DNA of 50,580 nt from NCBI GenBank assembly GCA_022826125.1, contig JAJDVM010000309.1:1-50580 (forward strand). The letters run 5' to 3'. Numbering within the stretch: the first letter of the stretch is position 1; every line of letters starts with the position of its first letter. Shown here one piece after another: positions 30,534 to 37,657 of the stretch. The notes under the pieces were generated by a model. The model saw only the letters and a program-made list of their open reading frames with translations. It was not told the origin of the DNA and ran no database searches. This stretch comes from Defluviicoccus sp. Its GTDB lineage: Bacteria > Pseudomonadota > Alphaproteobacteria > MPNO01. Position numbers and translations under genes: made by a program.

Positions 30534-31409
30534 TCAATTGAGGAGACCGGCGGACCGCATCGCGTCTTCGACCGTGCGCTTGGAACTCTCGGCGATCTCG
30601 CAGAGCGGCAGCCTGGTGTCGGGCAGGCACTTGCCGAGCAGGCTCGCGCCGTACTTCGCCGGGCCCGGGCTGGTCTCGCAGAACAGGCCGGAATGGAGCG
30701 GCATCAGGCGCTCGTTGATCCGCTGGGCGGTATCGACCTCGCGGTCCTGCCAGGCGCGGTGCATCTCCGACATGTCCTTCGGCGCCACGTTGGCGGTCAC
30801 CGAAATGCAGCCGTCGCCCCCTTGGGCGAGGAAGCCGAGCTGGGTCACGTCCTCGCCGGAGAGCTGGCAGAAATCGGCGCCTGCGGCGAGACGCTGCTGC
30901 GTCGCGCGCGAGACGTCGGCGGTAGCGTCCTTCACCCCGACGATGTTCGGGAGCTCGGCGAGCTTCGCCATGGTGTCGACCTTCATGTCGACGATGGAGC
31001 GCCCGGGGATGTTGTAGATGATGATCGGAATGTCGACCTCGTCGTTGAGCGCCTTGTAGTGCCGGTAGAGCCCCTCCTGGGTCGGCTTGTTGTAATAGGG
31101 CGTGACCACGAGCGCGGCGTCGGCGCCGGCCTCCTTGGCATGGCGGGTGAGCTCGATCGCCTCTTCGGTACAGTTCGACCCGGTGCCCGCGATGACCGGC
31201 ACCCGCCCCTTCGCGACGCCGATGCAGATTTCGGTGACCCGCCGGTGCTCCTCGTGGCTGAGTGTCGGCGACTCACCGGTCGTCCCGCACGGAACGACGG
31301 CGTTGGTGCCCTCCCCGATCTGCCAGTCGACGAAGGCCTCGTAGGCCTCCTCGTCGACGGCGCCCTCGCGGAACGGGGTGATCAACGCGCAGATGGAGCC
31401 GTTGAACAT
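30534..31409 (-). CDS. dapA: 4-hydroxy-tetrahydrodipicolinate synthase
   Basis: Condenses pyruvate with aspartate semialdehyde at the first step of lysine and diaminopimelate synthesis. The 291-residue TIM-barrel protein has [47 protein letters not shown] and the Schiff-base lysine in [14 protein letters not shown] 31409 follows GGAGATAG; the open frame extends far upstream without similarity. The leader carries a stable nested hairpin (31425-31467). It is followed closely by smpB. Confidence 0.96.
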   Translation of the reverse strand: MFNGSICALITPFREGAVDEEAYEAFVDWQIGEGTNAVVPCGTTGESPTLSHEEHRRVTEICIGVAKGRVPVIAGTGSNCTEEAIELTRHAKEAGADAALVVTPYYNKPTQEGLYRHYKALNDEVDIPIIIYNIPGRSIVDMKVDTMAKLAELPNIVGVKDATADVSRATQQRLAAGADFCQLSGEDVTQLGFLAQGGDGCISVTANVAPKDMSEMHRAWQDREVDTAQRINERLMPLHSGLFCETSPGPAKYGASLLGKCLPDTRLPLCEIAESSKRTVEDAMRSAGLLN

Positions 31410-31424
31410 GGCTATCTCCGGCCA

Positions 31425-31467
31425 GTTGTGTGCCGCCGCGCAAACCGGCGGATCGCTGCCGCACAAC
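31425..31467 (-). promoter_or_regulatory. Structured 5' leader of dapA (nested hairpin)
   Basis: Outer arms GTTGTG (31425-31430) and CACAAC (31462-31467) enclose inner arms CCGCCG (31433-31438) and CGGCGG (31446-31451). On the minus strand it ends 15 bases before the dapA start codon and just before the GGAGA ribosome-binding site. It is too short for a lysine riboswitch. It could be a protein-binding leader, an RNA thermometer-like element or chance GC pairing. Confidence 0.35.
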
Positions 31468-31516
31468 CTACCCCCGACCCCGGAGACGGGCAAGCAGGGC
31501 CGCAGGGCGGGGCACC

Positions 31517-32122
31517 TTAGTCGCCGCCCGGCCGGTTCGGCTCGTGCCCGCGCTCGAGCTCGGCGATCCGCTCTTCCAGGTCCCTGATCTTGCGTTCGAG
31601 CGGCTCCGTGCCCTCTTCCTCGGCCGCGTGCGTCATCGGCTGACCCGAAAAGGCCGCCACGGAGCGCTGGAAGTCCTCGAGGTTGCGCCGCGATATGTCG
31701 GCCATCCGGTCGAACGCGGTGCCGGGGTCGAGCATCTCGCCCATCTGTCGGGCGACGCTTTGCTGATGGCTCGCGAAAGCCTCCATGCCGCGTTCCAGAT
31801 ATTCGGCGAGCTGCGGGCCTACCCCTTCGCTGTACGCCTTGAGCGCCTGGCGCAGATACTCGTGCGGCAGCACGCTGTGCCCCCTGGTCTCCTCCTCGGC
31901 GATGATCTGGGCGAGGACCGACGCGGTGATGTCGCGCCCGGTCTTTTCGTCCCGCACAACGAACAGCTCGCCGTCCTTCACCATCCGGTGCAGATCGTCG
32001 AGCCTCACGAAGGACGCGGTCGCCGTGTTGTACAGCCGGCGGTTGGCGTATTTCTTGATGACGATCGGCTCGTCTTTCGGGTTTCCGTCGGCCACGGCGC
32101 GTTCGCTCCCCTGTCGGGCCAT
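31517..32122 (-). CDS. phaR: Polyhydroxyalkanoate synthesis repressor PhaR
   Basis: DNA- and granule-binding repressor that controls phasin and PHA genes. The 201-residue protein has the N-terminal PHB/PHA regulator DNA-binding domain (IVIKKYANRRLYNTATASFV, then GRDITASVLAQIIAEEE), followed by PHB-accumulation repeats (LPHEYLRQALKAYSEG and onward) and a C-terminal coiled-coil end rich in Glu. ATG 32122 gives a start before MARQGSERAV; the frame extends 19 codons further into the operator region. It is divergent from the phasin gene, and the gap holds repeated GCAAAAT dyads that are its likely targets. Confidence 0.93.
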   Translation of the reverse strand: MARQGSERAVADGNPKDEPIVIKKYANRRLYNTATASFVRLDDLHRMVKDGELFVVRDEKTGRDITASVLAQIIAEEETRGHSVLPHEYLRQALKAYSEGVGPQLAEYLERGMEAFASHQQSVARQMGEMLDPGTAFDRMADISRRNLEDFQRSVAAFSGQPMTHAAEEEGTEPLERKIRDLEERIAELERGHEPNRPGGD

Positions 32123-32165
32123 TGTGACACAGCGCGCGGCTTTGCCGTGCCGCAAAATGACGCTC

Positions 32166-32182
32166 TTTTTGTAGCGCAAAAT
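32166..32182. promoter_or_regulatory. PhaR-type operator candidate, upstream site
   Basis: TTTTTGTAGCGCAAAAT matches the downstream dyad at 32219-32235 in 14 of 17 positions. It lies just upstream of the phasin -35 and between phasin and phaR. A third GCAAAAT element without a well-spaced partner lies at 32152-32158, nearer to phaR. Confidence 0.5.
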
Positions 32183-32188
32183 ATTTTG

Positions 32189-32216
32189 TTGAAATCCCTC
32201 GATAACAGCCTATATT
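32189..32216 (+). promoter_or_regulatory. Promoter of the phasin gene
   Basis: TTGAAA (32189-32194), a 16-base spacer and TATATT (32211-32216) form a strong vegetative promoter. The predicted start near 32223 falls inside the downstream PhaR-type dyad, so repressor binding would directly block initiation. Confidence 0.55.
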
Positions 32217-32218
32217 GT

Positions 32219-32235
32219 ATTTTGCATCGCAAAAT
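32219..32235. promoter_or_regulatory. PhaR-type operator candidate over the phasin start site
   Basis: ATTTTGC-ATC-GCAAAAT is a perfect 7-3-7 inverted repeat covering the expected transcription start of the phasin gene. PhaR proteins recognise TGC/GCA dyads at phasin promoters, and phaR is the divergent neighbour. This is the clearest operator in the window. Confidence 0.6.
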
Positions 32236-32265
32236 GCCTTCCATCCGAGATTGAGGAGACCACCG

Positions 32266-32685
32266 ATGACCACCGAGAAGCCCGCCGGCAAGACCGCCCG
32301 GAAAGCCGCCGCCGACACCGCCGAACAGGTCCACGCGCAGGTCGAGATGGCCAAGACCGTGGGCACCGCCAACCTGGACGCGCTGGCCGAGGCCTCCGCG
32401 CACGCTATCGAGGGCGCCCAGGCGTGCATCGCCGAGATGGCGGATTACGCCCGTACCTCCGTCGCCCGCAACTTCGACCTGATGGAACGGCTGTCCGCGG
32501 TCAAGACGCCGCAGGAGTTCATGGCGATCCAGATCGAAGAGGGCAAGGAGTCGGTCAACCGCGCCGTCGCCCAGACCACCAGGATCAACCGCATCGTCAG
32601 CGATTCGATGATCAAGGCCTCGGCCCCGCTCAACGCGCGCGCGAACGAGACGGTGGAGACCTTCCTCAAGCCCAACACCGCGTAA
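32266..32685 (+). CDS. phaP: Phasin family protein
   Basis: Small helical protein that coats polyhydroxyalkanoate granules. The 139-residue product starts with a Lys/Ala-rich segment (KPAGKTARKAAADTAEQV) and continues with an amphipathic helix bundle typical of the phasin family: AEMADYARTSVARNFDLMER, then VKTPQEFMAIQIEEGKESV. ATG 32266 is preceded by GAGGAGA and lies downstream of a strong promoter with a PhaR-type dyad at its start. A T-tailed hairpin follows the gene, so it is probably transcribed alone and abundantly. Confidence 0.88.
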   Translation: MTTEKPAGKTARKAAADTAEQVHAQVEMAKTVGTANLDALAEASAHAIEGAQACIAEMADYARTSVARNFDLMERLSAVKTPQEFMAIQIEEGKESVNRAVAQTTRINRIVSDSMIKASAPLNARANETVETFLKPNTA

Positions 32686-32703
32686 GCGACGATCCCCGGC
32701 AAT

Positions 32704-32734
32704 GGGCATGGCGATCCCGTCATGCCCACTTTTT
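32704..32734 (+). terminator. Terminator behind the phasin gene
   Basis: GGGCATG (32704-32710) pairs with CATGCCC (32721-32727), followed by AC and a run of five T (32730-32734). This fits an intrinsic terminator separating the highly expressed phasin from phaC. Confidence 0.6.
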
Positions 32735-32738
32735 CCCG

Positions 32739-32770
32739 GCGCGGAAGCGACATAGACTCGCTTTCCGCGC
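32739..32770 (+). other. Second hairpin in the phasin-phaC gap
   Basis: GCGCGGAAGCG (32739-32749) pairs with CGCTTTCCGCGC (32759-32770), with one bulged base and a 9-base loop. It has no T-run and lies 30 bases before the phaC start, so it may shape the phaC leader or protect a transcript end rather than terminate. Confidence 0.4.
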
Positions 32771-32800
32771 AAGGATCGGTTCCGACACGGCGTAAATCGG

Positions 32801-34585
32801 ATGACGGGTAAAGACGACAGCGGAAACGCCGGCCAAGACGACCCCGTCGCCGCGCTCGGGGAGGCGTTGGGAGCCGCCGCCCAGCAGTGGAACGAGGGTT
32901 GGTCGGACTGGATGGCGGCGCTCACCCCGCCGGGCGGCACGGATGCGCCGGGCGAGGCCCCGGCCGCACCCGAAATCAATGTCGATCCCGCCAGGATGCT
33001 CGAAGCCCAGATGGAGCTCTGGCACGACTTCCAGACGCTGTGGGCCGCGACCACCGCCCGCATGATGGGGAGGGAAGCGGCGCCGGTGATCCAACCCGAA
33101 GCGGGCGACAACCGGTTCCGGGACGCCGAGTGGTCGGACAACCCGATCTTCGACTTCCTCAAGCAGTCCTACCTGCTCAACGCCCGGTGGCTGCGGCGCG
33201 GCCTCGCGGGGATCGAAGGTCTCGACCGGGCCGGCGCGGAAAAGCTCGATTTCATCGGACGCCAGATCGTCGACGCGTTCTCGCCCGCCAATTTCGCGCT
33301 CACCAACCCGGTGGTCCTGCGCGAAATGCGCGAGACCAAGGGCGAAAGTCTCATGCGGGGGCTGCGGCAACTCGCGGAGGACCTGAAGGACTCCGAGCAC
33401 GGGCTGCGCCCCAGGCAGACCGACATGGACGCCTTCGAGGTGGGCGGCAACATCGCCACCAGCACTGGCTCGGTCGTGCATCAGACGCAGGTGATGCAGC
33501 TCATCCAGTACGAGCCGAGCACCGAGACGGTATTCCGGAAGCCGCTGCTGATCGTGCCGCCCTGGATCAACAAGTTTTATATCCTCGATCTTCGGCCCGA
33601 CAACTCGTTCATCCGCTGGGCGGTCGATCGCGGATACACGGTCTTCGTCGTCTCGTGGGTCAACCCGGACGAGAGCCACGCGGGCCTCTCCTTCGACGAT
33701 TATCTCCGCGACGGACTCCTCGCGGCGCTCGACGCCATCGGGCAGGCGACGGGAGAACGCCAGACCACGGCAATCGGCTATTGCATCGGCGGCACGCTGC
33801 TCGCCGCCGCGCTCGCCTACATGAACGCCGTTGGCGACGATCGGATCGGCGCCGCCACTTTCTTCGCCTCCCAGGTCGACTTCGAGGATGCCGGCGAGCT
33901 CCGCATCTTCACCGACGAAGCCCACATGGACGCGCTGGAAACGCAGGTCCGGGAGAAGGGCTATCTCGACGCGGCGGACATGGCGGGAACCTTCAACGCG
34001 CTCCGCGCCAACGACCTGATCTGGTACTTCGTGATCAACAACTACCTGCTCGGCAAGGAGCCCCCGGCGTTCGACCTGCTTTACTGGAACGCGGATTCGA
34101 CCCACTTCCCGGCCCAGCTCTTCGTCGACTACCTGCGCAACATGTACCAGCGGAACAACCTTGCCCGTCCGGGCGGGTTCGAACTGCTGGGCGAGAAGAT
34201 CGACCTCGGCCGGATCGGGATCCCGACCTATATCCAGGCCTCCAGGGAGGACCACATCGCGCCGGCGGGATCGGTGTTCAAGCTGACCCGGCTGTTCGGC
34301 GGGAAGAAGCGGTTCGTCCTCGCCGGGTCCGGCCACATCGCCGGCGTGATAAACCCGCCGGAGAAGAAGAAGTACCAGCACTGGCTGGTCGAGGGCGACG
34401 CGGTCTACGACGATTTCGAGTCCTGGTTCGCCGACGCGGTGGAGCATCCCGGCTCCTGGTGGCCGGATTGGCATCGCTGGCTGTCCCGGCGGTCGGGCAA
34501 GAAGGTTCCCGCCCGCAGGCCGGGCGGAGGCGAGCTCGGCGTTATCGAGCCCGCGCCGGGCTCCTATGTTAAAAGGCGCAGCTGA
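32801..34585 (+). CDS. phaC: Class I poly(3-hydroxyalkanoate) synthase
   Basis: Polymerises (R)-3-hydroxyacyl-CoA into storage polyester on granules. The 594-residue enzyme has the N-terminal PhaC domain (about 65-240), then an alpha/beta-hydrolase core with PPWINKFYILDLRPDNSFIRW, the lipase-like box GYCIGGTLL with nucleophile Cys328, the aspartate in QASREDHIAP and the histidine in LAGSGHIAGVINPP. Length and lack of a PhaE/PhaR-Bacillus partner indicate class I. The ribosome-binding site is weak. It begins a run of eight same-strand genes. No phaA or phaB lies in the window. Confidence 0.95.
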   Translation: MTGKDDSGNAGQDDPVAALGEALGAAAQQWNEGWSDWMAALTPPGGTDAPGEAPAAPEINVDPARMLEAQMELWHDFQTLWAATTARMMGREAAPVIQPEAGDNRFRDAEWSDNPIFDFLKQSYLLNARWLRRGLAGIEGLDRAGAEKLDFIGRQIVDAFSPANFALTNPVVLREMRETKGESLMRGLRQLAEDLKDSEHGLRPRQTDMDAFEVGGNIATSTGSVVHQTQVMQLIQYEPSTETVFRKPLLIVPPWINKFYILDLRPDNSFIRWAVDRGYTVFVVSWVNPDESHAGLSFDDYLRDGLLAALDAIGQATGERQTTAIGYCIGGTLLAAALAYMNAVGDDRIGAATFFASQVDFEDAGELRIFTDEAHMDALETQVREKGYLDAADMAGTFNALRANDLIWYFVINNYLLGKEPPAFDLLYWNADSTHFPAQLFVDYLRNMYQRNNLARPGGFELLGEKIDLGRIGIPTYIQASREDHIAPAGSVFKLTRLFGGKKRFVLAGSGHIAGVINPPEKKKYQHWLVEGDAVYDDFESWFADAVEHPGSWWPDWHRWLSRRSGKKVPARRPGGGELGVIEPAPGSYVKRRS

Positions 34586-34607
34586 CGCGGTTACGGGAGA
34601 GCGAACG

Positions 34608-34847
34608 ATGAAGCTGTCCATCGATATCGACTGCACCCCCCAGGAAGCGCGCGCCTTTCTCGGCCTGCCCGATGTCGAGGCGTTCCAGACGGAGATGATG
34701 GCCGAGATCCAGAACCAGCTGCGCAATCACGTCGCGGCGATGGATCCCGAGGCGCTGATGAAGACCTGGATGCCGATGGGCACCAAAGCTTTCGAGACCT
34801 TCAGGGACGCCTTCGTGCAGGGCTTCCAGAAGCGTTCGTCCGACTAG
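34608..34847 (+). CDS. DUF6489 family protein
   Basis: Short protein of 79 residues starting MKLSIDIDCTPQEARAFLGLPD, with predicted helices in VEAFQTEMMAEIQNQLRNHV and TKAFETFRDAFVQGFQKRS. The amphipathic helical C-terminal half is phasin-like in character, and its place 22 bases after phaC supports a granule-associated role, which is inference. ATG 34608 has GGGAGAGCG upstream. I recognise the family as DUF6489, found next to PHA synthase genes in alphaproteobacteria; no biochemical function is known to me. Confidence 0.75.
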   Translation: MKLSIDIDCTPQEARAFLGLPDVEAFQTEMMAEIQNQLRNHVAAMDPEALMKTWMPMGTKAFETFRDAFVQGFQKRSSD

Positions 34848-34863
34848 CCCGACAGGAGCAGAG

Positions 34864-35349
34864 ATGGATTCGCAGACCCCGCCGAACGCCGACGATCCGC
34901 TGCACGGGTATTACATGGAGGATCTGGAGGTCGGCATGACCGCCGTCTACGGACGGACGATCGCCGAGGGCGACGTCAGCCTGTTCGCCGGCCTTTGCGG
35001 AGACGACAACCCGCTGCACGTCCACGAGGAGTTCGCGTCCCGGAGCCGTTTCGAAGGCCGCATCGTGCACGGCGCGCATACCGCGAGCCTGATCTCGGCC
35101 GTGCTCGGCACCCGAATGCCCGGCCCGGGGGCGATCTATCTCAGCCAGAATACGCGCTTCAAGGCGCCGGTCCGGATCGGCGACACCGTGAACGTCTGCG
35201 CGACCGTCACCGAGATCGACCGCGGCAGGAACCGGGCGACCATCTCGACCGTGTGCAATGTCGGCGAGACGGTCGTGATCGACGGCGAGGCCACGGTATG
35301 GGTACCCTCGCGCGACCGTGGCGAGTCCGGCAACGGGTCCGGCCGATGA
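34864..35349 (+). CDS. MaoC family dehydratase ((R)-specific enoyl-CoA hydratase-like)
   Basis: Hotdog-fold hydratase of 161 residues with the hydratase 2 motif: Asp and His in DDNPLHVHEEFASRSRFEGR followed by IVHGAHTASLIS. Enzymes of this type hydrate 2-enoyl-CoA to (R)-3-hydroxyacyl-CoA, the PhaJ reaction, which would feed the PHA synthase encoded two genes upstream. The C-terminal half (YLSQNTRFKAPVRIGDTVNV) is standard. It lies 16 bases behind the DUF6489 gene and overlaps the dehalogenase gene by four bases. Confidence 0.87.
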   Translation: MDSQTPPNADDPLHGYYMEDLEVGMTAVYGRTIAEGDVSLFAGLCGDDNPLHVHEEFASRSRFEGRIVHGAHTASLISAVLGTRMPGPGAIYLSQNTRFKAPVRIGDTVNVCATVTEIDRGRNRATISTVCNVGETVVIDGEATVWVPSRDRGESGNGSGR

Positions 35350-36032
35350 CCGCGCCGGACTTCGACGACATCGGCGCCTGCGTCTTCGACGCCTACGGCA
35401 CGCTGTTCGATTTCAATTCGGCGGTCGATCGCTGCCGCGACAGGATCGGCGATCGCGCCGACGAGCTCTCGGCGCTGTGGCGGCAGAAACAGCTGCAATA
35501 CACGTGGCTCCGCAGCCTGATGGGGCGGTTCGTGGATTTCTGGCATGTGACGGGAGAAGCGCTCGACCACTCCATGAAGGTCGTCGGCCTCGACGATCGG
35601 GCGCTCCGGGCCGAACTGATGCAACTCTATCTCAGCCTCGAAGCCTATCCGGATGCGCGCGACTGCCTGATGCGCCTCAAGGAAGCCGGGACCAAGACCG
35701 CGATCCTGTCCAACGGCTCGATGACCATGCTGGTCTCGGCGGTGAAGAACGCCGGGCTCGACGACGCGATCGACGCGATCTACTCCGTCGACCGGGCGGA
35801 GATCTTCAAGCCTCACCATTCGGTCTACCAGATCGCCGTCGACGAACTGAAGGTTCCGGCCCAGCGGATCAGCTTCCAGTCGGCCAACGGCTGGGACGCG
35901 CACGGCGCGGCCGCGTTCGGCTTCCGGGTGGCGTGGATCAATCGCTTCGGGCAGCCCGCGGAGGCGCTGCCGGGCGACATCCACGCGGAACTCTCCTCGC
36001 TTGCCGACCTGCCCGCCCTCGTCGGTGCCTGA
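35346..36032 (+). CDS. Haloacid dehalogenase type II
   Basis: HAD-superfamily hydrolase of 228 residues close to L-2-haloacid dehalogenases. The nucleophile Asp15 lies in CVFDAYGTLFDFNSAV; further motifs are TAILSNGSMTML, the lysine in EIFKPHHSVYQIAV and SFQSANGWDAHGAAAFGF. The substrate-binding cap between residues about 20 and 100 has the typical QLQYTWLRSLMGRFVDFW segment. These features fit dehalogenation of 2-chloro- or 2-haloacids, but related HADs act on other organic acids. The start overlaps the MaoC gene stop (ATGA). Confidence 0.87.
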   Translation: MTAPDFDDIGACVFDAYGTLFDFNSAVDRCRDRIGDRADELSALWRQKQLQYTWLRSLMGRFVDFWHVTGEALDHSMKVVGLDDRALRAELMQLYLSLEAYPDARDCLMRLKEAGTKTAILSNGSMTMLVSAVKNAGLDDAIDAIYSVDRAEIFKPHHSVYQIAVDELKVPAQRISFQSANGWDAHGAAAFGFRVAWINRFGQPAEALPGDIHAELSSLADLPALVGA

Positions 36033-36882
36033 GCCGGCGTACCGCGAGCGCCGCTTCACCGCCCCGGACGGGCTCGGCCTTTATTTCCGCGATTACGGCG
36101 ACCCGGGTTCCGCCGCGACGCCGGTGCTCTGCCTCGGCGGGCTCACCCGCAATGCCAAGGACTTCGACGCGTTGGCCCGACGGGTGGCGCGGGAGCGCCG
36201 GGTGCTCTGCCCCGACCTCAGGGGCCGCGGACGCTCGGACTACGATCCGAACTGGCGCAACTACCATCCCGCGACCTATCTGAACGACATCGCCCATCTG
36301 CTCACGGTCGCGGACGTCCATCGCGTCGTGGTGGTCGGAACCTCGCTCGGCGGGGTACTGGCGATGGCGATGGGCGCGTCGATGCCGTCGGCGCTGGCGG
36401 GGGCGGTGCTGAACGATATCGGCCCGGAAATCGAGCGCGGCGGCCTAGAACCCATCCTCTCCTATATCCGCGTCGACCGCCCGCAGCCGAACTGGGAAAG
36501 CGCGGTGCGGACGATCAGGACGCTCCTGCCCGACCTGGTCTACCAGGACGAGGCGATGTTCGAGGCCATGGCCCGCAACACATACAGGGAGGGCGACGAC
36601 GGGCTGCTCCACTTCGACTGGGACGTGAACATCGTCAAGCCGGCCCTCGCCGACCGCGGCGCGACACCGGATCTGTGGCCCCTTTTCCGCGGGCTGCGCC
36701 CGATTCCCCTGCTCGCCTTCCGCGGCGAGGCCTCGAAGCTGCTGACGGCGGACTGTTTCTCCCGGATGGCGCGCGAACGGCCGGACGCCAGTACGATCAC
36801 CGTGCCTCGCACCGGCCACGCACCAACGCTCGACGAGCCCGAATGCGTGGCCGCGCTCGACGCTTTCCTGCGGGAACTGTGA
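36025..36882 (+). CDS. Alpha/beta-fold hydrolase
   Basis: Serine hydrolase of 285 residues. The nucleophile elbow GTSLGGVLAM, the oxyanion region CLGGLTRNAKDFDALARRV and the closing histidine in PRTGHAPTLDEPE are present. The GTG at 36025 overlaps the end of the dehalogenase gene by eight bases; a TTG at 36001 in the same frame is the alternative. Related proteins include 3-oxoadipate enol-lactonases and esterases; the substrate cannot be assigned. A 77-base gap with a small hairpin and a TATAAC follows. Confidence 0.85.
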   Translation: MPEPAYRERRFTAPDGLGLYFRDYGDPGSAATPVLCLGGLTRNAKDFDALARRVARERRVLCPDLRGRGRSDYDPNWRNYHPATYLNDIAHLLTVADVHRVVVVGTSLGGVLAMAMGASMPSALAGAVLNDIGPEIERGGLEPILSYIRVDRPQPNWESAVRTIRTLLPDLVYQDEAMFEAMARNTYREGDDGLLHFDWDVNIVKPALADRGATPDLWPLFRGLRPIPLLAFRGEASKLLTADCFSRMARERPDASTITVPRTGHAPTLDEPECVAALDAFLREL

Positions 36883-36915
36883 AACCGCCGTCTGGCGCGG
36901 CGGCGCCTCCGCCTC

Positions 36916-36921
36916 TATAAC
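36916..36921 (+). promoter_or_regulatory. Possible -10 element before the Rieske gene
   Basis: TATAAC stands out in a GC-rich 77-base gap, just after a CCGCC/GGCGG stem at 36885-36903 behind the hydrolase gene. It has no convincing -35. If used, the Rieske, 110-residue and amidohydrolase genes form a separate unit. Confidence 0.25.
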
Positions 36922-36959
36922 TCGGTCCGGTCGAGAGCCCATGCGAGGGAGGATCCGGA

Positions 36960-37325
36960 GTGGCGGAAATTTACGTCGGCAAGGAAGACGAGTTCGGCGA
37001 GCGCGATCGGAAGATCATCGCCCAGGGCGATCTCGAGATCGGCATCTTCTTCGTGGGCGGGGAGTTCTACGCCTACGAGAACAACTGCGTCCACCAGGGC
37101 GGGCCGGTCTGCCAGGGCAAGATCCTCGGCAAGGTGGAGGAGGTGCTGGGCGAGGACAAGACCTCGAAGGGTTTGCGCTTCTCGGAAAGCGACATCCACA
37201 TCGTCTGCCCCTGGCACGGCTACGAATACAACATCAAGACCGGCCGCCACCCCGGCGACAGGAACGTCCGGCTCAGGCCCTACGACGTGAAGGTCGCGGA
37301 CGGAGAGGTGTATGTCGTCGTCTGA
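36960..37325 (+). CDS. Rieske [2Fe-2S] ferredoxin-like protein
   Basis: Single-domain Rieske protein of 121 residues that would carry electrons or sense redox state in the cytoplasm; it has no signal peptide. Cluster ligands are Cys43 and His45 in NNCVHQGGPVCQGK and Cys83 and His86 in IVCPWHGYEYN. Between the two ligand loops there is an inserted, charged segment (about 52-80). The GTG start has GGAGGATCCG upstream. No Rieske oxygenase alpha subunit or reductase is nearby; instead it overlaps an unknown small gene and an amidohydrolase gene follows, so its partner is unclear. Confidence 0.9.
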   Translation: MAEIYVGKEDEFGERDRKIIAQGDLEIGIFFVGGEFYAYENNCVHQGGPVCQGKILGKVEEVLGEDKTSKGLRFSESDIHIVCPWHGYEYNIKTGRHPGDRNVRLRPYDVKVADGEVYVVV

Positions 37326-37644
37326 CGACGACCGCGCGCCCGACCTGGACGCGCTGGGAGAAGCGACGGCAAAGGCGCTCGCGATCGCCGAGAAGGCGCT
37401 CGACGACGGGACCACGGACGCGGTCCCGGACGAGATGGTGCAGCGGCTGCTGACCGCGGGCACGAGGCTGTTCGCCAACAAGGTGGAGATGGAAGACCGG
37501 GTGTTCCGGCCCTTCGTGTCCGCCGAATCGGCGACGGCGACCGATGTCGTGGTGACGGTGACGGAAATGCTTCACGCGGCGAACCTGAACACGTTCGACC
37601 TCGCGATGTGGTTCCGCAGGCCGCGCCCCGGCACGGACGACTGA
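37312..37644 (+). CDS. Uncharacterised 110-residue protein of the Rieske/amidohydrolase unit
   Basis: I do not recognise this family. The product has an acidic N-terminus (SSSDDDRAPDLDALGEA), then helical segments (ALAIAEKALDD, EMVQRLLTAGTRLFANKVEM) and a C-terminal helix with TVTEMLHAANLNTFDLAMW. There is no signal, membrane helix or metal motif. It overlaps the Rieske gene by 14 bases and precedes the amidohydrolase by 13 bases, so the three are probably translated together. Its size and helical make-up fit an accessory or adaptor subunit; this is inference. Confidence 0.75.
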   Translation: MSSSDDDRAPDLDALGEATAKALAIAEKALDDGTTDAVPDEMVQRLLTAGTRLFANKVEMEDRVFRPFVSAESATATDVVVTVTEMLHAANLNTFDLAMWFRRPRPGTDD

Positions 37645-37657
37645 AGGAGCGGAGACG

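Noticed and set aside
31425-31516. Lysine riboswitch before dapA
   Set aside because: The leader is much too short for the roughly 170-base lysine riboswitch and lacks its core; only a small nested hairpin is present.
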